Origin: Rhodosorus marinus
Lineage: Eukaryota > Rhodophyta > Stylonematophyceae > Stylonematales > Stylonemataceae
NCBI GenBank assembly: GCA_029953675.1
Contig: JAMWBK010000001.1
Location: 2,889,001 to 2,953,000 of the forward strand
Reading direction: 5' to 3'
DNA: 64,000 nt
The translations under genes were made by a program, and so were the position numbers. Every line of letters begins with the position of its first letter. Position 1 is the stretch's first letter. A model generated the notes under the pieces. That model made no database searches and was not told the DNA's origin. It saw only the letters and a program-made list of their open reading frames with translations. Of the stretch, positions 55,402 through 64,000 are shown one piece after another.

Positions 55402-56077
55402 ATGGGTAGGAACTATAGGAACTGTTCGAAAACGTCGCGTGTGCCGCGTCGTCCATTCGAGAAGGATCGAATTGACGCTGAGCTGAAGCTGGTTGGAAAG
55501 TATGGACTGAAGAACAAGCGTGAGGTGTGGAGGGTCGGACTGGTATTGTCGAAGATCCGTGCGACTGCGCGAGAGCTGCTGACTTTGGATGAGAAGGATA
55601 CTAAGCGAATCTTTGAAGGTACCGCTATGTTGAAGAGGCTCACGCGATTGGGGTTGCTCGATGACAACAAGCAGGCGCTCGATTACGTGCTTTCGTTGAA
55701 GACCGAGGATTTCTTGGATCGCCGCTTGCAGACTAGAGTATTCCAGTTGGGACTGGCGAAAACCATTCATCATGCCCGTGTGCAAATTTGGCAGCGGCAT
55801 ATTCGGTATGAACGCCCTTCACCTCATATCTGTTCACATATGAATCCGTATTCGGAAAAACCTCAAACTGAATGGCGTTCTCGTGTTTCGTTTTGCTTCC
55901 TTCAGCGTTGGAAAGCAGGTCGTCGATGTGCCTTCTTTCACGGTTAGGACTGATTCAGAGAAGCATATCGATATCGCCTTGGGATCGGCTCTAGGTGGAG
56001 GTAAACCAGGACGCGTGAAGAGGAAGAAGATGAGGAGGGCCGAGGCAGGTGGTGGCGATGATGATGACGAGGAATAG
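55402..56077 (+). CDS. RPS9: 40S ribosomal protein S9 (uS4)
   Basis: Two exons (55402-55805, 55906-56077; intron 100 nt) give 191 aa, normal for eukaryotic uS4. Motifs: [20 protein letters not shown], the S4 RNA-binding region [14 protein letters not shown], then [24 protein letters not shown] split by the intron, and [24 protein letters not shown]. The acidic C-terminal tail is GGDDDDEE. Cytosolic small-subunit protein involved in decoding-site assembly and fidelity. Confidence 0.96.
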
Positions 56078-57570
56078 ATACCCTAAATTTCGCCCCGCAA
56101 CTATCCAACGCAAAGCTCGAAAATAGAATTAGCAAAGGCGAAACCACAGAGCTGCAAAGAGAGCTAACGGTACGACTCTTTTGCTCTTAGTTTCATGTTT
56201 TTTTTATCAAGCTTACTAAATGTAAAGAATAAGCATCAACCCTAGACGCCCACTCTCGTAATACTGGGCTTTTCCTCCGGTACAAGCGGGTCCAGTAGTG
56301 GACTAAATTGTGCAAGTCCACCCACAGAAGCCTCAGCCATGATAATGAACAGGCGGGGAGTTCCTGCATGGTACCGCACCGAGACAATACATCAATTTCT
56401 CACAGTCTTTGCGCTTCGAACGATCCCTGCCTACGACTGTGGGTTTTCTCCGCACTTGGCAACGAAAGCGCTCCTCCTGTCGTCCACACACGTCAGAAAT
56501 CGCTTCGACTTCATCTGGTTGAAGCTGCTGCTGGTCGGCGGAGTGGACAAGCGAACAAAAACGACTAAAGTTCCCCGACAGAGAAGAGCTCGGAAAATAT
56601 TTGGAGTACAAGAGATACTCCAAACATTTTTCTAGGCAGTCATCAGATAAGGGTTATCTCGGGCACAGCATCAGTACAACAGACCACTTGCGCGATACCA
56701 GGCCCGATTATCGGGCCTTCTCCTCAGCGACAACCATCGCAAAACCGAAGATCGATAGCCTGTCAGAACAGATCTCGAATGTGAAGTATCAAAGCCCTTT
56801 GGCTTCGGTCGCGCGAGAGCCTCCTGCAGCAAAGTGCGACCAACAGACCCTCCGAGCAGGTCACGACATATCCATCAAGTTCGTTCGTGCAAACATCTGT
56901 CTCTCGAACGCATAAGACCTGGAAGGGAAGGAAACGGGGTACGGTAGGGGTCCCAAACGTATCAAGATTCGACAAACCAGCTCAATCGATCTGAAGAAAG
57001 ACGCTAGCTGTACCCATCCGAAGCCCACGGGACGAAACGGTCCTCAACGAAGCAACTCCACTCTAACCGAATTTTTTTTATTTCTTCATTAGATATTATT
57101 CAATAAAAATATGACACGATACCTACAATCTATTTTACAAACGCATAATTGGATAAAAGCTGATAGATATACACAAATCACCAATTAAGTTTTGACACGA
57201 CACCGTTCTTCTACGCTAAAAGTATATAATTGGATACATTCTCAAGTATGGTAAAGTAGGGTACTTAGCAGGATCATTTACTTTCAAAAGAAGTTTTTTT
57301 GATGGTTTGTGATATTGATTTGAATGCAATGGAAAAAAGGGCATTTTTGATTGCTTAGTGCTTAATGGCATTGGTGAAGGTAAAGGGGGAGATCGGTTTG
57401 CTGACTGTCTGGTCTAAGGAGGGAGAGGGTTTGGGAGATCTCTGGGGTAGATGATTGCGAATATTCTGGTTTTTAAGTGACCTATGGAGTTTTTATGAGG
57501 TTAGAGATCATCTTGAGGGAGTAATATTTTCTGTTTAACCTTTTTTGGGGCCGGGGGGGGGCGGGGGGTC
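56078..57570. other. Intergenic
   Basis: No supportable gene. Two small perfect hairpins occur: GTGGACT/AGTCCAC near 56297-56320 and TTGGAGTA/TACTCCAA at 56601-56623. A 98-codon frame starting at ATG 56339 shows no family features. DNA from 57060 to 57300 is AT-rich and is followed by a G/T-rich leader. Confidence 0.5.
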
Positions 57571-58571
57571 ATGTGTGTGAGGATGGTAGGGTTTGTGGGT
57601 GGCCAGAGATTTCTGGAATGTAGGAAGGTGGGGTCGAGGAAGGTTTGTGGTGGGTTTAGTATAGTTAGGATGGCTCCGGAGCCGTTGGAGCCGGAGAAAC
57701 CGCCGGCAAGGCCTCCAGGGAGGGAGGAGCCAGTACCGAGTATGCCGTTTCCCACACCAATGGTTGCCGTTGGAGATGGACAGATGGATATTTACTCGAG
57801 GTTGGCAAAGGATAGAATTCTTGTGCTTGGAAGGCCTGTTGATGATGAGGTATGAATAGATGGGCCCCGTTTCGATTGATGAAAAGTTCTGGAGGCTGCT
57901 CGGATCGTGTGGATGTGGTTGTCAAGGTCTCTACCTCTGCCTCAAGATAAAACTATCATCTTAATGCCGCTCTTACATTCTACTTATCTCGTAGGTTGCC
58001 AACTCACTCGTAGCTCAAATGCTGTACCTTTCATCGGAGCATGCGGACAGAGACATCACAATGTACATCAACTCACCTGGAGGATCTGTATCTGCTGGAA
58101 TGGCAATCTTCGACGCCATGCAGTTCATTCCTTGTGATATTCAGACGATCTGCTACGGCGTTGCGGCGTCTATGGGTGAGTTTTAAAAGAGAAAGAAAGA
58201 ATTCCCAAAGATACTCACAGAAGCTGGCCGTATTCGGCCCTGGATCCGCAGGAGCATTCCTGCTTGGAGCTGGGACGAAAGGAAAGCGCAAGGCACTCCC
58301 CAATGCCAGAATAATGATCCACCAGCCCATGGGTGGTGCTCAGGGACAAGCAGCTGACATCGCTATCCAAGCCCGAGAGATCCTCTTCGTGAAGAATATG
58401 TTAAACAGCTACATGGCATCCTACACGGGTCAGAGCATTGACAAGATCGTCAGAGACACTGACAGGGATTATTTCCTGACCCCTGTCGAGGCCAAGGCCT
58501 ACGGGATCATCGATGAAGTCATCCAGACCCGAGTTAAGGTCCCGAGAATCTCGAAAATCGAGCTCTTGTAG
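57571..58571 (+). CDS. clpP: ATP-dependent Clp protease proteolytic subunit, nuclear-encoded plastid
   Basis: Three exons (57571-57849, 57995-58175, 58252-58571; introns 145 and 76 nt) give 259 aa. The start is the first ATG; the next Met, at 57583, gives [10 protein letters not shown], matching the transit motif of other genes here and may be the real start. The ClpP fold is complete: [18 protein letters not shown], the nucleophile in YGVAASM (Ser152), MIHQP (His177, 25 residues later as in E. coli) and DRDYF (Asp226). The triad is intact, so it is a ClpP, not a ClpR. A Pro-rich linker follows the transit peptide. Confidence 0.95.
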
Positions 58572-59449
58572 GAAACTTGTTCGTCCTGGGGATAAAATTT
58601 GGACGATTGGGTGAATTCGTACGGACCGTTACAGCTCTTCAGAGTCTTCTGCATGAACTAGCTTCAACAAATACAGCGCTTGCCGAAGGCAAGCCGAACA
58701 TCTCTTACTGAAGCTCTGTCTCATTCACCAAGCAACTTGCCTTCCCCGCCGTCACCATGTGGATCTCATCAATCTTCATCTATTTTACCATCGTGTGGTC
58801 AAAAAAACAAAACAGACTTGGCAACGGAAACACATCAGTTAATTTTCAACCTAGATATAAACTAAAAAATATAATATTAAAAATATTTTACACGGCTATT
58901 TAATATTTCTATTGGTTTTCCAACATATTCGCACAGTTTCTCATCTAAATTTATTACATAATATATTCAAAATACAGTCTCTAATATTTTAATTTCAATA
59001 TACTCATATTGTTTTTGTTATAAATTAATAAAATAGACACGTGGATAGACTACATTTGGTATATTTCAAATACGGGTACATTAATATTTATATTCAACTC
59101 TATTTTATTGAATTTAATTTCTTAAGAGCCGATCCAGAGTATTTTTCTAGTTGAATAAAATAGATGGTAATTTTGATATGTTTTTTCTTGAAAACTTAAT
59201 GGTATTTTTTTTTTGTTTGTCGTGGCTCGTCAACGAGATTTTCCATTTTGGTTGAGGTCGCGGGTCGAGGAGATGAAGGGATATTAGTGTTGGTTGGGGT
59301 TTGGAGAGAGGTTGGGGTGGGGAAGGAAGGGACTTGTATATCCTTTTTTTCTTGGGGGCGGGTTTCGTGAACTCGGAAGAAAGAAGGAAGCTATCTGGGT
59401 TGATTGGGTACAAGTCTCTTTGGATTTTTTTTTTTTTGGGGGGGGGGTG
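58572..59449. other. Intergenic, AT-rich
   Basis: No gene. AT-rich from 58850 to 59220, then G/T tracts with a run of T and G directly before the next ATG. Confidence 0.6.
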
Positions 59450-61098
59450 ATGGGGAAATCTGAGATGGAGCTTGGGTTTGTTTCTGTAGCTGGATTTGGT
59501 GGGCAGAGGAGGAGGGGATGTGCGATTCGGATGAGCGATGGTCCACCGGTGTCTCCTTTTGCATCAAAGGGCAAAGGCGGTGCGAGCTTGGAAAAATCGT
59601 TGGTAGAGATTGAACGAGAGAAGAACAGGGCTTTACAGGATTGGTTAGGTGATAATGGGGTTTATATGTCTGATAGGTCTGGATGGGGGAAGGCCCCTCA
59701 TGGTTTGGTAATTTCGAATGAGACTACGGATGAAGGAGAGCCTTGTGGAAGGGGCTTGCTTGCGAAGCGGGATATTACGCAAGGGGAACCGATCTTTGAG
59801 ATCCCAGTGGAGCTGTGCCTTACCAAGGCAAAGGCAGTGGAGGTGTTCGACCTTCCGGAGGATATGAATGAATACATTTCGATCGCGATCTTGTTGATTT
59901 CTGAGAGAAACAAAGGCTCAGACTCGTTTTACAAGCCGTACATCGATATCTTGCCCAGTGATGAGGACTTGAATCCGATGTTTCGATGGCCTAAGGAGGA
60001 TCTCGAGCTTCTCCAGGGATCGCCTGTAGTCGGCGCAGCGAAAAGCCTGGAGGAAAAGCTCACGACTGAGTACAACGAAATTAACGAGAGCTTGTTCAAG
60101 AAGAGAAGGAAGGAGTTTCCCGAGGAAGTTTTCAATTACGAAAGCTGGGAATGGGCCTTTGCCGTACTGTTCTCCAGAGCTGTCCTCTTCGATCCATTGT
60201 CGGTAAGCTGTTCTCTGTGTTGTATGGAATTCGAAGACGACCGTACAGCTCAATGCGGAAGCCCTGACTTGTTCTTTGTTTGCTCGTTTATTCACAGTTC
60301 GAGGATCAAGAATTGGGCCTGGTCCCTTACGCCGACCTGCTCAACCACAATCCCTTCTGTTCCGCCTTCATCGAAAGGCAGAAGAGAATGTTCTCCAAGA
60401 ACAAGTTTGTTGTCGTTTACGCTGATCGCAACTACAACAAGATGGAGCAGATTTACACTACCTATGGTCAAAAGGCAAACTCAGAGTTTGCGATTCTCTA
60501 CGGCTTCGTCGTTGATCGCAACCCATACGATTCCATCGATGTCACAGTGGCCCTGAGTAAGGACGATCCACTCTACGATGTCAAGGTTGAGTACCTGAAA
60601 CGCATAGGCAAAGAAGAAAGCATTGCCTTCCCCATCTATGCTGATCGGTCACCCGTCGAGATGATTGAGTTCCTGAGGTTTTGTGTAGCTGATGAAGAGG
60701 AACTGGGGATTGGTGTCTTCAATAGGATGGTCACTGTGCAGAACGAGCTTGCCGTGAGTTGCTTTGCTACACAGTCTGCCTGCGTCTTGACCTGAGACCG
60801 CATGGAGGCTGCAAAAAAAAAAAAGAGTTCCGTTCCTGATCTGAACGTTGGATTGTCTTGCATTTTTGTGCTCTAGGTCGCTGACATGCTTGTAGGCTGT
60901 TGTGAGGATGCGCTTGCTGCTTATTCGACAAGTTTGGAGGATGATAACGCGTTGATGAGTGACAGGAAGATGTATACTATGTTCGGCAAGAACGCGCGAA
61001 TGGCGATCAAGCTGCGCAGGGCGGAGAAGAAGATCTTGACCCGTACAATAGCCGACATCGAGCGGAGAAGAACCAAACCGAAAGACCTGTTCTCTTGA
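59450..61098 (+). CDS. SET-domain lysine methyltransferase, Rubisco-LSMT class, plastid
   Basis: Three exons (59450-60202, 60298-60753, 60877-61098; introns 95 and 123 nt, phase 0) give 476 aa. The N-terminus is transit-like; the second Met (59465) gives MELGFVSVAGF, as in neighbouring plastid genes. SET motifs: CGRGLLAKRDITQGEPIFEIP, DLLNHNPFC and the Tyr-bearing TTYGQKANSEFAILYGFV, split SET as in LSMT/SETD6. The C-terminal helical region (VFNRMVTVQNELA, AAYSTSLEDD) matches the Rubisco LSMT substrate-binding domain. It methylates a lysine in a plastid protein, such as Rubisco large subunit or fructose-bisphosphate aldolase; which one cannot be told. Confidence 0.9.
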
Positions 61099-61336
61099 AC
61101 TCGTTTATTAATCCTGGGGTTTGGCGTTTCTGTGCCCGTTTTTGACCAAAACGGACCTACTTTGCATAATGTTTAGTTTTTGGGTCGGTTATCGATCTGT
61201 TATGCAATCATGGTTTCCTGATTACTAATACTACCCGCAATAAGCGATTTCCGGGAATTCCGTCCTCGTACGTTTTCAACTCCTTTTTTACATATGGCAG
61301 AGTTTTCATAGGAAATAAAAGACACAAAGTACATAC

Positions 61337-62266
61337 TCACTTAATCATAACTTGACCAATTACGGGAAAGTTGCGTCTGAGCCTCTGCGTAATTTCCATT
61401 TTCACAGAGTTAATGGCGGAGCCAGTTCCGCTCATCTGCAACCTAACGGTAGGCATTGGGCCATCTACTCCAGTGACGCTCGTCAGCTCGATAGTGCCTC
61501 CCGCCACGTTAAGGAACGGTCGTACTTCACCAAGAACCTATGAGTCGACGATACCCAAAACGAGCATTTGCTTAGCCTTTCCAGAAAATGTGCAAGCCAA
61601 ATTAAGGTTCTTCCTGCTATACTCGTCTTCTTACCCTCTCGATGTTTTCCTCGTTCAGTTCTGGCCCATCTGGAGCAACTTGCACAACAGACTCAATCTC
61701 TGGGATCTTCTCCTTCAGACGCTTTTCGATTCCCATAGACATCGTCACAGCTGACGAAGCACATGAACCGCACGCCCCCTCAAGAAGCAGCTTCACCGTA
61801 GCTCCATCGATTTCGTGCACCGAACAATTACCCCCATCAGCCATCAAGTACGGGCGCAATTCGTCCAACACGGTCTCAACGTTGTCCAGCGTCAATTCCA
61901 TCACATCTGACGTAGTAGTTTCTGCCGCTGCAGCCGCCGCGGGCGAGGCTAATAAAATCACAATAAATCAAGCAGTCATACTGGCGTCAGGTCTCAAATT
62001 CCAAATCCAAGTGGGGCATAGCACAAAAAACCACAGACAGAGACACGCTCACCTCGAGCAAAAACTCTCACGTGGCTGGATCTCGAAAAGTTCCTATCTC
62101 TCCCACATCTGACCCGAACGAAACAAAAACAAAACAAACACAGACCAAGAACCGGTTAACACTGCCCAACAGTTCCTTCCACATCCAGGAACACTGCATA
62201 CCTTTGAACAGCTCCTCGTCCATTCGCCGCCTGTACAACTCCTCCACCATTTACAAAAGCCATCAT
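61337..62266 (-). CDS. NFU: NFU iron-sulfur scaffold protein, plastid type
   Basis: Four exons (62266-62202, 62093-62053, 61948-61635, 61537-61337; introns 108, 104 and 97 nt) give 206 aa. The transit peptide starts [11 protein letters not shown] and ends near VRVFARA. The first NifU domain (about 52-135) has [20 protein letters not shown] and the cluster-binding GACGSCASS (Cys95, Cys98). The second, degenerate NifU domain ([20 protein letters not shown], then [10 protein letters not shown]) lacks the CxxC, as in plant NFU1-3. These proteins assemble and pass 4Fe-4S clusters to photosystem I and other plastid proteins. The final TGA sits in a GTGAGT context, so a further 3' exon cannot be fully excluded. 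It converges on the SET gene 238 bp away. Confidence 0.92.
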
Positions 62267-63604
62267 TCAACGCTCAAAAAAAAAACAACACCAGCTCAGT
62301 GGAACCAGAAAAATACACCAAGTGAGGTACAACACAACCCAAACGCACAGCACTACCTCCGTGTCAACAAAGACAAAACTTAAACAAGCACTTGAAAGCT
62401 TGTCCTACCCGACGCAACCAATCCACCTCCTTCCCCAACAACCAAACCCATCACAGAACCGTTTAAGAGCCTTTCCAGAAGAATCTGTTCGAACAAAGTG
62501 GAGTTAAAACGTCGAATCGTCAAGTAGCTACCCAAAAACCAGAAATACAATAAAATAAACCGCATTCATTGTTTTGAAGGATATGAAAGGCCCCCACCCT
62601 TCCTCTACAAATGGGCAATGGCCTATGATACCTGAGCTTTGCCAACGAAACTCTACGACTAATCAAAATCAACTAAGTATAAACTGCAATTCCCCAATCA
62701 GTGCAGGCCACCATTGCCCCACAACCAAATCTCGTTAATTTTAATCCCCTCGATTCCATAAACTTTACTGAAAAAACATAAGTTCCGTTTGATCGGGATG
62801 GTTACCGGATAATTTAGCGTTTATCTGTTCTAATAGAGTATATCATGTACAATATCGTATTTAAAGATATGGGTAATCTCCCAGCATCGCAAGTGCGATC
62901 ACCGATTTTGTTAAGTCAATATAACAGCGAACCCTCAGATCGAAAAATCGGAATTACCCAATGAAACATATCTAACGTCTCAATAATGACTAGCAACCCT
63001 AGTTTTTTGATAATTACTATGTCTTAAGCCTGACAAGTCCTTGTGTTTCATTAGTTTTATCCGCGAACTTAATGTTTTATAGATTCGTTCAGGTTTTTTA
63101 CGAATGGTGAATATTTATAAATTTGTAGCTTCGAGGATTTTCAGTAAATACGCTGTAGGGGTAGAGTTTTTATGAAGAGACCGATTCGGTTTCTTGATTT
63201 TTGGAATATTTTAAACGTTTTTTACGGTTAATCAATGGCGATCTATGTAAATTTATTAGGGGGGGGAAGGGACTGTATAAGGTAGATTGTTTTTTTTATT
63301 ATATTGTGATTGGGATCTTCGTATCTGGGGTTCAGGGATTGCCGAGCACGGTGGCTCGGGTTATCGGAGAGGGAGAGAGAGATGATGGGGGATTTCATTT
63401 CAGTCTTTTTTAGAAGTGGATGAGTGTATGGGAGGGGGGAGGAGGAGGAGGAGGAGATTGTGATTAGAGCTGGTTGGAGGACAGGAGTTTTTTTTTTTAT
63501 TAGGGGAAGAAGGCAGGTTGAACTTTCTGATAGTGAAAGGAGCTCCTTGTAACGTAGTGTAGTTAATATTTTTTTTTTGAAAGTCTCTTCCGTTAGCACA
63601 AAAA
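62267..63604. other. Divergent intergenic region
   Basis: Promoters of NFU (-) and the HLIP gene (+). AT-rich centre (62700-63200), then G/T-rich DNA with long T runs before the HLIP ATG. No gene seen. Confidence 0.6.
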
Positions 63605-64000
63605 ATGTTGGGTTTTGTTGGTGGTGTTGCTGGTTCTTTCTCTAGGCCGTAAGCTATACACTTGTCCTGGTGGTTTTTTGCTTGCTTTGTCTGTGCAAAG
63701 GGTAATTGTGGCGGTGTACTGATAGCGCCTGTTGTTTTTTGTACTGGCTTACGCAGTGTTGTTGGCCGCTCAACCTTCTGCGGAAGCGCTGTGCGTGTCG
63801 CGGCTGTGAGACCGTCCAGCGGTCCTCAGGCTAACATGTATGGAATCTTCACCAAGGCAATGACGGAATTCAAGGACGACTTCCCTCAGTTCGCCAAGAG
63901 GGGATGGGGTGCGACTGTGAAGGCTGAGACCTGGAATGGGCGTCATGCGATGTTTGGCATGCTCGTTTTCTGGATTACCGCCTACTGCAAGGGCCATGGA
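63605..64000 (+). CDS. High-light-inducible one-helix chlorophyll-binding protein (partial)
   Basis: Exons 63605-63648 and 63757 to beyond the window end (intron 108 nt); 96 residues are visible and the frame runs off the edge. The transit peptide begins MLGFVGGVAGSFSRP, probably cleaved near VRVAAV. The mature part ends in KAETWNGRHAMFGMLVFW: the E-x-x-N-G-R-x-A-M-x-G motif (Glu72, Asn75, Arg77) binds chlorophyll in the first helix of LHC-superfamily proteins. Single-helix members (HLIP/SCP/OHP) protect photosystems during assembly and light stress. Whether a second helix follows cannot be seen. Confidence 0.82.

Overview
This window is nuclear DNA from a photosynthetic eukaryote. Most confident genes are split by short GT-AG introns, typically 68 to 150 nt with outliers of 228 and 393 nt. 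Nine of about nineteen genes encode plastid proteins with N-terminal transit peptides. Seven of these nine carry a Phe-Val pair within the first residues after a plausible start Met. Phe-based transit peptides are known from red algae and glaucophytes, and no secretory signal peptide precedes them, so a primary-plastid alga of the red or glaucophyte type is the most likely source. A nuclear gene for a high-light-inducible one-helix protein and a nuclear ClpP agree with this. The species is not determined.

Layout. 0-16 kb: a PsbP-domain lumen protein (+), a nine-exon CYP38/TLP40 immunophilin (-), an RLE-type non-LTR retrotransposon fragment, a bromodomain/AT-hook chromatin protein (+), an alpha/beta hydrolase (+) and a possible small secreted protein (-). 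16-41 kb: gene-poor and repeat-rich, with three dispersed paralogous intronless C2H2 zinc-finger genes (all +), a fourth unrelated two-finger gene (-), an NAA38-like LSm gene (-), two more decayed copies of the same retroelement, a hAT-like transposase relic, minisatellites and hairpins. 41-64 kb: gene-dense, with an unrecognised helical protein that may be FANCE-like, geranylgeranyl reductase ChlP, an HHL1-like protein, VDAC porin (-), phosphoribosylanthranilate isomerase, IMP dehydrogenase, ribosomal protein uS4, ClpP, a SET-domain lysine methyltransferase of the Rubisco-LSMT class, an NFU iron-sulfur scaffold (-) and, cut by the window end, a HLIP.

The plastid genes form a loose functional set around photosystem assembly and repair (PsbP-like, CYP38, HHL1-like, HLIP), pigment synthesis (ChlP), proteolysis (ClpP), Fe-S supply (NFU), aromatic amino acids (TrpF) and protein methylation. 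They are not an operon. Exon structures were derived by hand from splice sites, reading-frame continuity and family resemblance; every multi-exon model closes in frame. No tRNA, rRNA or CRISPR could be supported.
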